The notes under the pieces were generated by a model. It had not been told where the DNA came from and did not search any database. It saw only the letters and a list, made by a program, of their open reading frames with translations. Below, in pieces: positions 1 to 9,191 of a stretch of DNA of 61,440 nt. Both the position numbers and the translations under genes were made by a program. The stretch is from NCBI GenBank assembly GCA_024305105.1, contig JAMWZA010000014.1, positions 1 to 61,440 of the forward strand, given 5' to 3'. Position 1 is the first letter of the stretch; every line of letters starts with the position of its first letter. This DNA comes from Marinoscillum sp. GTDB taxonomy: Bacteria > Bacteroidota > Bacteroidia > Cytophagales > Cyclobacteriaceae.

Positions 1-141
1 GTGCTACACTATAAAGAGGCAGTGCACCCTTAAAACCCTTAGTGAATTTATCATTAATACAATATATCCAACAAAAAGACAGTTATACCGTGTAACTATT
101 CAATAAAAAGACTAAAATAATGTGAATTTACCAGGTCCTGA

Positions 142-768
142 CTAGGACAGGTCAACGATAGTAGAAGCTATTAAGCCAGCAACAGCACCAATATTGGTAA
201 AATACGGGTATTTGACTCCACTGTCAGCAAAATGAACTCCAAGTGCTTCTTTCATTTTCTTTAGCACAATGTACATATGGCTTTCAACTGTCTTTTTAGA
301 GATCCCCATCTCTTCCGCTATTTCCTGATAGGTATAGCCCTTTTGCTTAGCCAGCTCAAAAACGATTTTACTATGTGGTGAAAGTCCATCAATTACTTGT
401 TGGATGAGCTCTTGCAACTCTTCTCCAAGAAGAATATTTTCAGGGTCAATAGCATCCGAAATCTGTAGCGACTCGTCGTAGGTAGAATAGGAAAACTTTC
501 CCGGATCTTTTGAAGCTTGACGAATGGCCAAATGTTTCACAGAAACATGCAAGTAAGATCCAAGCTCCTGGATTGTTTTATAGTCAGGCTTACGGTTCCA
601 AATGTTCAAAAACACTTCTGAAACCACATCCTCTGCTGCTTGCTGCTGTTTGGTAATGGAGAAAGCATAACGATACAATCGTTCAAAGTGCATTTCATAC
701 ACTTCTTCAAACCATGCCTTGAAGTCAGCATCCTGATTTAATGATCGTATTTTACCTTTTTTACCCAC
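142..768 (-). CDS. ECF-type RNA polymerase sigma-70 factor
   Basis: A 208-residue sigma factor of the extracytoplasmic-function class. Region 2 lies at about residues 18-85 (FERLYRYAFSITKQ, then AAEDVVSEVFLNIW). Region 4 lies at about 120-175, with the helix-turn-helix YTYQEIAEEMGISKKTVESH. Such factors redirect RNA polymerase, and in Bacteroidota they often pair with a FecR-like anti-sigma factor and a SusC/D pair. No anti-sigma gene is visible, but the window ends 141 bases beyond the stop. The gene lies downstream of the gal operon on the same strand, about 200 bases after galM. A near copy of the gal operator sits roughly 85-110 bases upstream of its start, hinting at co-regulation with galactose genes (inference). 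The C-terminus is hydrophobic, which is common in this group. Family assignment is secure; the target regulon is unknown. Confidence 0.9.
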   Translation of the reverse strand: MGKKGKIRSLNQDADFKAWFEEVYEMHFERLYRYAFSITKQQQAAEDVVSEVFLNIWNRKPDYKTIQELGSYLHVSVKHLAIRQASKDPGKFSYSTYDESLQISDAIDPENILLGEELQELIQQVIDGLSPHSKIVFELAKQKGYTYQEIAEEMGISKKTVESHMYIVLKKMKEALGVHFADSGVKYPYFTNIGAVAGLIASTIVDLS

Positions 769-852
769 TAGATTAAGAAATCAATAAAATGAGGTGATTT
801 CAAGCACCTAAATTGATATAAACCATAAATCTAGCAAAGTTTATTGATCTTA

Positions 853-877
853 TTATACGTATCGATAACGTTTATAA
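853..877. promoter_or_regulatory. Candidate second gal operator, upstream of the sigma factor gene
   Basis: A 25-base near-palindrome beginning TTATACGT and ending AACGTTTATAA. By hand alignment it matches the galK/Nudix intergenic operator at 5275-5299 at 20 of 25 positions, including 13 identical consecutive bases (TAACGTTTATAAA, 866-878). It lies between galM and the sigma gene. Function is inferred from the match only. Confidence 0.5.
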
Positions 878-967
878 ATAACAGAACCTTTAGTGTTGTT
901 TTTGATAAAACAATACATGGTCGTCAAGAATTTGAATTGTTCCGCTTCGAAACTTCTCTAGGGCCGG

Positions 968-2041
968 TTATTTAAATTGATATATTGTAGAAGTCCTATA
1001 CTCCTCATCAGGATATAAAATGGTTAAAGGATATGTATGCTGATTTGGAGAATCCGGATAATGTTGGGTCTCCAGACAAAAGGCGTCACGCTTGTTGTAT
1101 GGATTTCCTGATTTGCCTGTTTCTGCTCCATCAAGAAAATTTCCTGTGTAGAACTGCATTCCAGGCTCTGTAGTCAATACTTCCAATTGAATTCCTGATA
1201 GATCTCCAACCGCTCGTGCTGCAAAACGAGGACCTTCTGTTAGTCGCTTATCCAGTGCGTAACTATCTAGTGTATAGTTGTGATCATACCCAAAGCCAAA
1301 AACAAGTTGCTGATGGTCCTGATCGATGTGCTCGCCAATTCTTTTGGCGTTTCTAAAATCAAATGGACTATCTACTACCTTCTCGATCTTACCCGTTGGT
1401 ATCTGATGTTGATTGACCGGTGTATAGGCGGAAGCATTGATCTCCAGCATGTGATTGAGAATGGTACCGCTACCTTCACCATTCAAGTTAAAGAATGCGT
1501 GGTTGGTTAAGTTCACGGCAGTGGTTCGATCTGCAGTGGCTCTGTAGTCCATCACTAACTCATTATCGTCAGTAAGTTTGTAACTCACCTCCACTTGCAA
1601 GTTACCAGGGAAACCCTCCTCTCCATCCGGCGACAAGTAACTCAGTATTAATTGATGCTCATTCGACTCATTTACAGTCCAGACTTGTTTATGAAAACCA
1701 TTTACTCCTCCATGGAGGTTGTTAGGTCCATTGTTTTTTGCCAGTGAAAACAGTTCTCTGCCTATAGCGAACCTTCCATTGGCTATCCGATTCCCAAATC
1801 GACCAATGATTGCTCCGAAGTACTCCTGCGTAGTGCGCTCATATGCTTCGAGCGATTCATGCCCCAGATTCACATCTGTGAGCTGTCCCTTCTTATCAGG
1901 GACCATTAAATGAACAATCCTGCCACCATAATTGGTGATGGTTACTTTTATGCCATTGGCATTTTGAAGTAAGTAAAGATCTATGTTCTGGCCACCTCTG
2001 GTAGCCTGAAAAGCTTTTCGTATGGTAGGATAATCAAACAT
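968..2041 (-). CDS. galM: Aldose 1-epimerase (galactose mutarotase)
   Basis: A 357-residue GalM, which interconverts the alpha and beta anomers of galactose or glucose before phosphorylation by GalK. Family features include the FGAIIGRFGNRIANGRF segment near residue 75, NNGPNNLHGG near 105, the catalytic-histidine region NLTNHAFFNL near 180, and the TTEPGMQFYTGN segment near 290 that carries the catalytic glutamate. No signal peptide is seen, so it is probably cytoplasmic. It is the last gene of galK-galT-galE-galM, 17 bases after galE, so co-transcription is likely. Length fits the family. Confidence 0.93.
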   Translation of the reverse strand: MFDYPTIRKAFQATRGGQNIDLYLLQNANGIKVTITNYGGRIVHLMVPDKKGQLTDVNLGHESLEAYERTTQEYFGAIIGRFGNRIANGRFAIGRELFSLAKNNGPNNLHGGVNGFHKQVWTVNESNEHQLILSYLSPDGEEGFPGNLQVEVSYKLTDDNELVMDYRATADRTTAVNLTNHAFFNLNGEGSGTILNHMLEINASAYTPVNQHQIPTGKIEKVVDSPFDFRNAKRIGEHIDQDHQQLVFGFGYDHNYTLDSYALDKRLTEGPRFAARAVGDLSGIQLEVLTTEPGMQFYTGNFLDGAETGKSGNPYNKRDAFCLETQHYPDSPNQHTYPLTILYPDEEYRTSTIYQFK

Positions 2042-2058
2042 TACGGCAAATCTAACCC

Positions 2059-3051
2059 TTAATATTTTCCTTTTCTATCTCCAGACTTCCATGCCCAGGC
2101 TGTTTCAATTATTGACTTGACATCTTTATACTTCGGATCCCACCCCAGCTGATCTAAGGCAAGACTGGCATCAGCGATTAATTTGGTCGCATCTCCTGCC
2201 CTTCTACCTTCGTATTCAGCAGGTACTTCTTTGCCAGTTACCTCGGATGCTGCATCGATTACTTCTTTCACAGAATAACCAACCCCTGTTCCCAGGTTAC
2301 AAGCAATGCTCTCTTTGCCCTTGTCCAGATACTCCAATGCTTTGATGTGGGCGTCACCAAGATCATTTACATGGATGTAATCCCGAATGGCCGTTCCGTC
2401 TGGCGTATCGTAATCCGTCCCAAAGACTTTTATGGCTGGTCGATCACCGTTGATGGCGTCCAGAATCAATGGAATCAAATGTGTTTCCGGATCGTGATCC
2501 TCACCAATCTTACCATCTTCCGAAGCTCCAGACGCATTGAAATACCTTAAAAAGACATATCTCAACCCATAGGCCGTTTCATAATCCTTTATGATTTGCT
2601 CCAACAAAAACTTACTCTTACCATAAGGACTCACTGGATTTTGCGGATGCTTTTCGTCCAGTGGCATGTACTCCGGATTCCCGTATGTCGCGCATGTGCT
2701 GGAGAAGATGAATTTCAAGCAGCCATGATCAACCATCGTCTTCAAAAGGGTCAATGGTTTGGCTACATTGTTTACGTAGTACTTGTGCGGGTGACTAACC
2801 GACTCCCCCACGTAAGCATAAGCTGCAAAATGGAGCACTGCCTCAAATTGATGCGTTTTAAACAGTTCGTTTAATAACGGCTCATCTCCCAGGTCGCCTT
2901 TGACAAGTATCACCTCATCATCCACAACCGCTTCTTCATGTCCGTAAACCAGATTATCCAACACAACCACCTGATATCCTTTGGTTACCAGTAATCTTAC
3001 CGTATGTGAACCAATGTATCCTGCGCCTCCAGTTACAAGTACTTTTTTCAT
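2059..3051 (-). CDS. galE: UDP-glucose 4-epimerase
   Basis: A 330-residue short-chain dehydrogenase/reductase-fold epimerase that converts UDP-galactose to UDP-glucose, closing the Leloir cycle. The NAD-binding glycine motif GGAGYIGSH is at residues 8-16. SSTCATYG carries the substrate-binding serine/threonine and YGKSK the catalytic Tyr-x-x-x-Lys near residue 148. RYFNASGA follows. The start overlaps the galT stop by four bases, which indicates translational coupling. GalE is also needed for cell-surface polysaccharide synthesis, so it may have constitutive demand as well. Confidence 0.95.
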   Translation of the reverse strand: MKKVLVTGGAGYIGSHTVRLLVTKGYQVVVLDNLVYGHEEAVVDDEVILVKGDLGDEPLLNELFKTHQFEAVLHFAAYAYVGESVSHPHKYYVNNVAKPLTLLKTMVDHGCLKFIFSSTCATYGNPEYMPLDEKHPQNPVSPYGKSKFLLEQIIKDYETAYGLRYVFLRYFNASGASEDGKIGEDHDPETHLIPLILDAINGDRPAIKVFGTDYDTPDGTAIRDYIHVNDLGDAHIKALEYLDKGKESIACNLGTGVGYSVKEVIDAASEVTGKEVPAEYEGRRAGDATKLIADASLALDQLGWDPKYKDVKSIIETAWAWKSGDRKGKY

Positions 3052-4088
3052 TGTGCTTTTTTATAATGCGTTTGTGATAATGAACGTAGCGTATTGGCTG
3101 CCATTTCTGCTGTAATGTCCCGTTGCGGATTGGCAAACATTTCATAGCCCACCATGAATTTCTTAACAGTCGCCGATCGCAATAAAGGTGGGTAAAACGA
3201 ATAATGAAAATGCCAACCCTTGTATGAATTTCCATCTGTCGGTCGCTGCTGCATTCCGGCAGAATATGGAAACGACGACTTAAATAAATTATCGTATTTG
3301 ATGGTGATTTGTGAAAGAATGGATGCAAATGCCGCTTCCTCTTCATTCGTCATGTCAGTAACCGCCTGAAAGTGTCTTCGAGGAATAATCATGGTCTCAT
3401 ATGGCCATACGGCCCAGAACGGAACAAGGCAAACAAAATGCTCGTTTTCACAAATGATGCGTTCAGCACTCTGGATTTCTTGCTTCAGGTAATCACCAAG
3501 CAAGGAAACGCCTGTTTTATCAAAATAATCCTGTTGTGTTTTTGTGCGTTTGGCAATCTCATTGGGAACGCTGCTCTGAGCCCAAATCTGGCCATGAGGA
3601 TGTGGGTTGCTACATCCCATTATCGGGCCTTTGTTCTCAAAAATCTGCACGTTACCAATGTAGTCTATCGCTTCCAACTCCGCGAACTGTTCTTTCCAAA
3701 CTCGAACTACTTTGGTCAGGTCGTTGATTTCCATTTCGGGCATAGTGAGGGAATGGTCTGGTGAAAAGCAGATTACTCTGGAAGTCCCTCGCTCTTCTAA
3801 AGACCTCAATAGACCATCCTGATGCTCAGCAACTCCCTGATCTTCCATCAAAGCCGCAAAATCATTGTTAAATACGTAGGTAGCTTCGTACTGAGGATTG
3901 TTAGCACCACCCATGCGCTCATTACCCGGACACAGATAGCATTTCGCTTCATAGCTAGGTCTTTTAGCTTCTTCTACTTCTTCCGTCTTGCCCTGCCATG
4001 GCCTCTTGGTACGATGCGGTGACACCAACACCCATTCGTCTGTTAGGATATTGTACCGCTTATGTGGCTTTTCAATGTTTAGACTCAT
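3048..4088 (-). CDS. galT: Galactose-1-phosphate uridylyltransferase
   Basis: A 346-residue class I GalT of the HIT superfamily. It transfers UMP from UDP-glucose to galactose-1-phosphate. The N-terminal CYLCPGNERMGG contains the paired cysteines of the first metal site. The active-site motif NPHPHGQIWA, with the nucleophilic histidine of the HxH, lies near residue 160. PRRHFQAVTD near 240 and GWHFHYSFYPPLLRS near 290 are conserved family blocks. It overlaps galK and galE by four bases on each side, so the three are tightly coupled. Confidence 0.95.
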   Translation of the reverse strand: MSLNIEKPHKRYNILTDEWVLVSPHRTKRPWQGKTEEVEEAKRPSYEAKCYLCPGNERMGGANNPQYEATYVFNNDFAALMEDQGVAEHQDGLLRSLEERGTSRVICFSPDHSLTMPEMEINDLTKVVRVWKEQFAELEAIDYIGNVQIFENKGPIMGCSNPHPHGQIWAQSSVPNEIAKRTKTQQDYFDKTGVSLLGDYLKQEIQSAERIICENEHFVCLVPFWAVWPYETMIIPRRHFQAVTDMTNEEEAAFASILSQITIKYDNLFKSSFPYSAGMQQRPTDGNSYKGWHFHYSFYPPLLRSATVKKFMVGYEMFANPQRDITAEMAANTLRSLSQTHYKKAQ

Positions 4089-5254
4089 GCCTGGATTCTT
4101 TTGACTCCATCAGAAATCTTCACCTTGATCGGTGTGATTTCTTTGTTGAATTTTTTCTGATATGCTGAATTGAGTTCAGAGATGAATAGGTCCTCACTGC
4201 CTCTATTCACCAAATTAATGGTGCAACCTCCAAAACCTCCGCCCATCATTCGCGCTCCAAGTACGTCTTGCCTACTATTGGCAAAACCAGCCATAAAATC
4301 AATTTCCGGACAGGAGATTTCATATTCTTCCCGCATGCCTTCCTGAGCTACTTTCAGTATCTCACCAACTGTGGGAAAATCAGCGTCTGACAAAGCCTGA
4401 GTCATTCGCACCACGCGTTCGTTTTCTTCTATGACATATTTACAGCGTTTGTATACTACATCAGACAGTTCCTGCTTGTGGGCATTTAACTGCTCCAAAG
4501 TGACATCTCTTAAGGACGAAACGGCATTATAGCTCTTCTTTAAAATAGCGACTCCTTCTTCACATTGCTGTCTTCGAATATTGTACTCAGAATCAGCAAG
4601 ATTATGAGACACATTACTATTGCAGAGCACGATGATATGTTCGGACAGTTCGATAGGGAAATGTTCAAAATCCAGTGACTGACAATCCAGCTTTAATGCG
4701 TGATCTTCAGAGCCCATCATACTCGCAAACTGATCCATGATACCGCACATCACACCGACATAGTTGTGTTCTGCTTTTTGCGCCATTTTCAGCATTTCCA
4801 ACTTGGAGATATTTAGCTCAAAAAGTTCATTAAGGGCAAAACAGGTCCCACACTCCAATGCGGCAGATGATGACATGCCTGAACCACGAGGTACATCCCC
4901 AGAAAATACCATCTGAAATCCCTCTGCCAATAAACCTGTTTTTTGAATCTCCGCTACTACGCCCATTATGTAATTGGCCCAAGAAGTGGTAGCTGATGGC
5001 TGAAAATCATCAACTGAAAAAGAAAACGTTTCATCCATATCTAATGATATCAATGTGGATTCATTAGAACCTGACTTGCTTACTGCCAGATAAATACTCT
5101 GATCAACTGCCGCGGGGAGTACAAACCCATTATTATAGTCTGTGTGTTCACCTATCAGATTGATTCTTCCAGGTGCTTTGACCAGAACCGGGTCTTGTCC
5201 AAATTTCGCTGCAAAGGTGGCCCTCACCTTATGTACAATTTTTTCATTCATCAT
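4085..5254 (-). CDS. galK: Galactokinase
   Basis: A 389-residue GHMP-family kinase that phosphorylates galactose at C1. The galactokinase signature GRINLIGEHTDYNNG is at about residues 29-43, the ATP-binding glycine/serine loop PRGSGMSSSAALE near 128, and the C-terminal motif ARMMGGGFGGC near 345. It is the first gene of the operon. An AGGAGA ribosome-binding-like sequence (minus strand, 5266-5271) sits about 11 bases before the ATG, unusually clear for this phylum. The promoter overlaps a palindrome shared with the divergent Nudix-like regulator gene, so repression by that protein is likely. Confidence 0.95.
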   Translation of the reverse strand: MMNEKIVHKVRATFAAKFGQDPVLVKAPGRINLIGEHTDYNNGFVLPAAVDQSIYLAVSKSGSNESTLISLDMDETFSFSVDDFQPSATTSWANYIMGVVAEIQKTGLLAEGFQMVFSGDVPRGSGMSSSAALECGTCFALNELFELNISKLEMLKMAQKAEHNYVGVMCGIMDQFASMMGSEDHALKLDCQSLDFEHFPIELSEHIIVLCNSNVSHNLADSEYNIRRQQCEEGVAILKKSYNAVSSLRDVTLEQLNAHKQELSDVVYKRCKYVIEENERVVRMTQALSDADFPTVGEILKVAQEGMREEYEISCPEIDFMAGFANSRQDVLGARMMGGGFGGCTINLVNRGSEDLFISELNSAYQKKFNKEITPIKVKISDGVKRIQA

Positions 5255-5274
5255 TTTCGGGGTATTCTCCTGTT

Positions 5275-5324
5275 TTAAACGTAAATTTAACGTTTATAAA
5301 ATAAAATTCAAAATGCTATTTTTG
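5275..5324. promoter_or_regulatory. Divergent galK / Nudix-regulator promoter region with palindromic operator
   Basis: On the minus strand a TTG (complement of 5309-5311) is followed after 19 bases by TAAATTTA (5282-5289), one mismatch from the TAnnTTTG -7 consensus; this fits a galK promoter. On the plus strand TATTTTTG (5317-5324) is a perfect -7 element for the regulator, ending four bases before its ATG. The imperfect palindrome AAACGTAAATTTAACGTTT (5277-5295) lies over the galK -7 element and over the expected -33 region of the regulator, so one bound repressor could control both. Operator function is inferred. Confidence 0.65.
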
Positions 5325-5328
5325 GAAG

Positions 5329-6021
5329 ATGACTTACAATCACCCCAAACTATTGGTAGCCATTGATTGTCTTGTATTTGGTTATGATATCAAAGAAAAC
5401 AATCTGAAAGTACTACTATTTCAGCGGAAAGTAGATCCTTTTGCGGGTAGTTGGTCTTTGATCGGGGACTTTGTCAATGAGGATGAAAACCTTTCGGACG
5501 GTGCGAAACGTGTCCTGGAAAAATTCACCGGATTAAAGAATGTGTTCCTTGAGCAGCTCGCTACCTATGGAAAGGCGGACCGAGACCCGGGTGGTCGCGT
5601 GGTTTCCATTCTATATTGGAGTCTGATCAAACTGGATGACCTGCATCGTGACATTGCTAATGAGCATGGTGCCAAATGGTTTGATCTCAATAAGCTACCC
5701 GAACTAGTACTCGATCATCAAGACATGATTACATTAGGTGCCAGACAACTTATCCAAAACGCCAAAACCCGGCCAATTGGGTTTGAACTACTCGCTGAAG
5801 AGTTTACCCTACCACAACTCAAGCAACTATATGATGCGATATATGGCAAAATAATCGATGACCGTAATTTTCGTAAAAAAATTCTCTCTACAGACTTACT
5901 CATAAAAACAGAAAAGAAAGACAAATCTACCTCCAAGAAAGGCGCATTTGTCTATCGATTTGATGCGGAGAAGTATGACTACCTGAGAAATCAAGGGTAT
6001 CATTTGGATCTGAATGTGTAA
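5329..6021 (+). CDS. Nudix-fold transcriptional regulator (NrtR/AraR-like), probable galactose regulator
   Basis: A 230-residue protein with an N-terminal Nudix-hydrolase fold (residues about 8-140) and a C-terminal winged-helix-like region (about 150-225, including EFTLPQLKQLYDAIYGKIIDDRNFRKKIL). This is the layout of the NrtR/AraR sugar-regulator family of Bacteroidota. The Nudix box is degenerate: where the consensus has REUXEEXGU this protein has RVLEKFTGL, losing the metal-binding glutamates, so catalysis is unlikely. In known members the dead Nudix domain senses a pathway sugar. The position divergent from galK, with a shared palindrome, suggests galactose or a galactose metabolite as effector (inference). 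A perfect -7 element ends four bases before the start, implying a leaderless transcript. Confidence 0.82.
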   Translation: MTYNHPKLLVAIDCLVFGYDIKENNLKVLLFQRKVDPFAGSWSLIGDFVNEDENLSDGAKRVLEKFTGLKNVFLEQLATYGKADRDPGGRVVSILYWSLIKLDDLHRDIANEHGAKWFDLNKLPELVLDHQDMITLGARQLIQNAKTRPIGFELLAEEFTLPQLKQLYDAIYGKIIDDRNFRKKILSTDLLIKTEKKDKSTSKKGAFVYRFDAEKYDYLRNQGYHLDLNV

Positions 6022-6128
6022 GAAGATGATTTCGCACCTAAAGGAAGTGCTGTGAGCATCGCGAATTTTGCTATTTTAGAGCTGTCCACAAAACGAGGTT
6101 CAGTACTCAGCTCTACCAAATTTCAACT

Positions 6129-7934
6129 ATGTCAGCAAAGCATTTATCAATAGTTTGCCTTTTACTATTAATAGTCGGAATACAATCCGTTTTTCTCCAA
6201 TCGTGCACACCTAATTCAAAAATAAAAACCAGACCAAATATTGTTTTAATCGTAACAGATGATCAGGGTTGGGGTGATCTTGGCATTAACGGCAATCCAC
6301 ACTTACAAACAACCAACATTGACAAACTAGCAACACAAGGTGTACAATTCAGCAGGTTTTATGTAAGTCCCGTATGTTCACCTACCAGAGCGGAAATATT
6401 GACCGGACGGTATCATCCAAGAGGTGGTGTATATACTACTTCCCAAGGTGGTGAACGATTGAATCCAAATGAAACAACTATAGCAGATGTATTTAAATCC
6501 AATGGATATTATACAGCGGCTATGGGTAAGTGGCATAATGGGTCTCAACCGCCATACCATCCCAACAACCGTGGTTTTGATGAATTCTATGGTTTTTGTT
6601 CCGGTCATTGGGGCAACTATTTCAGTCCTATGCTAGAAAGAAATGGAGAAATCATTAAAGGCGATGGGTTTGTTATTGATGATTTTACCAATCAAGCTAT
6701 GGATGTCATCGATAGAAAAAAAGATCAACCATTCTTTATTTACCTCGCCTACAACACACCTCACAGTCCCATGCAAGTACCGGATGTATGGTGGGATAAA
6801 TATAAAAACTCACCAATTGACACTGTTCACAGATATAGTGATAGAGAAAAAACTCAAAAGACAAGAGCTGCATACGCTTTATGCGAAAACATCGACTGGA
6901 ATGTCGGTAGACTCGTCGACAAGCTAGAAAGTCTAAAACTACTTGAAAATACGATTATTGTTTACATGTCTGATAATGGACCGAACGGCTGGCGATGGAA
7001 TGACGGGTTGAAGGGAATCAAAGGAAGCACCGACGAAGGCGGGGTCCGCTCTCCACTCTTGGTTTATTGGAAAAATCACATGACGCCTAATACAATTGAT
7101 AAAATTGCCAGTGCAATTGACTTACTACCTTCCTTAACCGATTTGGCTGATATCACTCCATCAATTGATAAGCCACTTGATGGCATTAGCCTAAAGCCTT
7201 TTCTGCTGGGATCGAACGATTCATGGGAAAATCGATATGTTTATAGTCATTGGAATGGAAATGTCAGCGTTAGAGATCAGCACTATATATTAGATCATAA
7301 GAATCAATTATTTGATTTGAATACAGATCCTGGACAACTTAAACCAATTACTCAATCATCTGATTCTGTGCTTCCCAAATTGATGGCGCAAAAAAAAGAA
7401 TGGATGAATACGGTTTTGAAAGAGCTCGATAGAAATAGAAAAGAAGTGTATCCTATTGGATTCGAAGGTAGTCGGTTTACTCATCTACCTGCTCGGGATG
7501 GCGTTCCACATGGCAATATCAAGCGGTCTAATCGTTGGCCAAATTCTTCCTACTTTACCAATTGGGTCAGCTCCTCTGATAGTATTACATGGGACTGTGA
7601 TGTACTTATTGAACAAAGCTATAAAGCCACTGTATATTATACTTGCAAAGACTCTGCCGTTGGTTCTACCATATTATTAAGACAAAGAGGTAACGAACTA
7701 GAAAAAAGAATAGTCCAGGCACATGATCCGGGTTTTGAAGGGGTAAATTTTGATCGGTTTCCCCGAGAAGAATCATACGAAAAGAATTTCAAAGCTTTAG
7801 ACATGGGTGTGATACATTTAGATAAAGGTCATCATTCTATTTCATTAAAAGCTTCGAATATAGAAGGCCCACAATTCATTGACTTCAGACTCTTAGTCTT
7901 GGAAAGTGCAGCAAATCAACAGGCTTCAAACTAG
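6129..7934 (+). CDS. Sulfatase (family S1, arylsulfatase A-like), lipoprotein
   Basis: A 601-residue sulfatase. The N-terminus is a lipoprotein signal, with lipobox FLQSC placing the acylated cysteine near residue 26. The metal-binding start NIVLIVTDDQGWGD is at about 37-50. The formylglycine motif CSPTR begins at Cys83. MGKWHNG near 137 and YMSDNGPNGWRWN near 280 are further active-site blocks. The C-terminal part after about residue 440 lies outside the core and may be a binding or structural domain. Activity requires a sulfatase-maturating enzyme, which is not in this window. Substrate is unknown; a sulfated polysaccharide is plausible. The gene looks more AT-rich than its neighbours by eye, possibly a later acquisition. 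It is convergent with uxuA. Confidence 0.9.
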   Translation: MSAKHLSIVCLLLLIVGIQSVFLQSCTPNSKIKTRPNIVLIVTDDQGWGDLGINGNPHLQTTNIDKLATQGVQFSRFYVSPVCSPTRAEILTGRYHPRGGVYTTSQGGERLNPNETTIADVFKSNGYYTAAMGKWHNGSQPPYHPNNRGFDEFYGFCSGHWGNYFSPMLERNGEIIKGDGFVIDDFTNQAMDVIDRKKDQPFFIYLAYNTPHSPMQVPDVWWDKYKNSPIDTVHRYSDREKTQKTRAAYALCENIDWNVGRLVDKLESLKLLENTIIVYMSDNGPNGWRWNDGLKGIKGSTDEGGVRSPLLVYWKNHMTPNTIDKIASAIDLLPSLTDLADITPSIDKPLDGISLKPFLLGSNDSWENRYVYSHWNGNVSVRDQHYILDHKNQLFDLNTDPGQLKPITQSSDSVLPKLMAQKKEWMNTVLKELDRNRKEVYPIGFEGSRFTHLPARDGVPHGNIKRSNRWPNSSYFTNWVSSSDSITWDCDVLIEQSYKATVYYTCKDSAVGSTILLRQRGNELEKRIVQAHDPGFEGVNFDRFPREESYEKNFKALDMGVIHLDKGHHSISLKASNIEGPQFIDFRLLVLESAANQQASN

Positions 7935-7990
7935 ATTGTATGCCAATGTTAGTCTTAAGTCAGAACAAGCGAGGAATAGCTATCAACTAA

Positions 7991-9187
7991 TTAAAATCCT
8001 AACCCATACCGTACACCCAGTTCCAAACCACTCAATTCTGCCAGTCCTTTCATGCGGCCGATAGTAGAGTACCCTGGGTAAAAGCTATTTGGTCTGTTCA
8101 TGTCATCCAGCAGCAAATGTCCATGATCTGGGCGAGCAGGAATGGCCACATCTGACCTCCCCGAATCTAGTCTTCGCTGTTGTTCTTTGACAATTGCATG
8201 CATTAAGGCAGCCATTGGGGCACTCCCTTCCAGATGATTGGCTTCATAGAAACTGTCGTCAACTTGATGCTGAACACTGCGCAAGTGAAGAAAATGGACT
8301 CTGGACCCAAACTCCATAAAAAGATCTACCAGATTGTTGTTCTTACTCGCTCCCAATGATCCTGTACAGAAGGTGATCCCATTTGACTGAATGTTCACTT
8401 CACTCATAAGATAGTGCAGGTCCTCGCTGTTTTTTACTACTCTTGGCAATCCAAAAATAGACCTTGGAGGGTCATCCGGATGAATACATAAGTTCACACC
8501 CATATCTGCCGCAGCTGGTGCCACTTGTTTCAGAAAGCTGATCAGGTTCTTGCGAAGTTGAGGTGCATCTATGGCTGCATATCGTGCCAGCTGTTCTCGA
8601 AAAGTGTCCACTGAAATCACATCCCGAGTACCAGGTAAACCTGCCATGAGTGTATTTTGTAATTTGGACAAACCATTCTCATCAAGTTGCTCAAAATACA
8701 CTTTTGCTTTATGCTTTAATTCATCAGAATACTCTTCTTCGGCATCTCGTCTTCGTAGGACAAATAGGTCAAAGGCCATATAAGCGATGTGATCATAACG
8801 CAAGGCACTACGTCCGTCTTCCAGTTGGTAGTCCAAATCGGTACGGGTCCAGTCCAGTACCGGCATGAAATTATAGCAAACTGTATGGATTCCGTTTTTA
8901 GCCAGATTGGCTAACGTATCAATGTAGTTGTCAATGTAGCGCTGACACTCCGGGCCATTGGTCTTAATCTCCTCGTGAACGTTAACACTCTCCACTACAG
9001 ACCATTTGAGCCCAGCTTCTACAATCTTCTCTTTCGTAGATTTAACTCGATCCACACTCCATACTTCACCAGTAGGAACTTTGTGAAGTGCTGTTACCAC
9101 TCCTGTCGCACCGGTCTGGCGAACATCATTAAGCGTTACTCCAAAGTCCGGCCCAAACCATCGAAATGTTTTCTCTAGAAAATCCAT
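7991..9187 (-). CDS. uxuA: Mannonate dehydratase
   Basis: A 398-residue UxuA. It dehydrates D-mannonate to 2-keto-3-deoxygluconate in the glucuronate branch of hexuronate breakdown. Typical blocks are KVPTGEVWSV near residue 38, HTVCYNFMPVLDWTRTDL near 100, GVNLCIHPDDPPRSIFGLPRVV near 233, FCTGSLGASKNNNLV near 275, and the C-terminal PARPDHGHLLLDD near 350. It is probably cytoplasmic. It lies downstream of the susCD-GH9 gene set but has its own promoter and a LacI-type operator directly upstream. The same operator recurs before GH67, whose product releases glucuronate, so the two form one regulon (inference). The glucuronate isomerase and fructuronate reductase are not in the window. Confidence 0.95.
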   Translation of the reverse strand: MDFLEKTFRWFGPDFGVTLNDVRQTGATGVVTALHKVPTGEVWSVDRVKSTKEKIVEAGLKWSVVESVNVHEEIKTNGPECQRYIDNYIDTLANLAKNGIHTVCYNFMPVLDWTRTDLDYQLEDGRSALRYDHIAYMAFDLFVLRRRDAEEEYSDELKHKAKVYFEQLDENGLSKLQNTLMAGLPGTRDVISVDTFREQLARYAAIDAPQLRKNLISFLKQVAPAAADMGVNLCIHPDDPPRSIFGLPRVVKNSEDLHYLMSEVNIQSNGITFCTGSLGASKNNNLVDLFMEFGSRVHFLHLRSVQHQVDDSFYEANHLEGSAPMAALMHAIVKEQQRRLDSGRSDVAIPARPDHGHLLLDDMNRPNSFYPGYSTIGRMKGLAELSGLELGVRYGLGF

Positions 9188-9191
9188 TTGT

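Noticed and set aside
131-150. GTCCT/AGGAC hairpin at the end of the sigma factor gene
   Set aside because: Only a 5-base-pair stem overlapping the stop codon and without a T-tract; too weak to call a terminator.
1280-1510. Plus-strand open frame inside galM
   Set aside because: Antisense shadow of a well-supported gene, with no family features and no promoter.
2954-3346. 130-codon frame spanning the galT/galE junction
   Set aside because: Out-of-frame shadow of two overlapping, strongly conserved genes.
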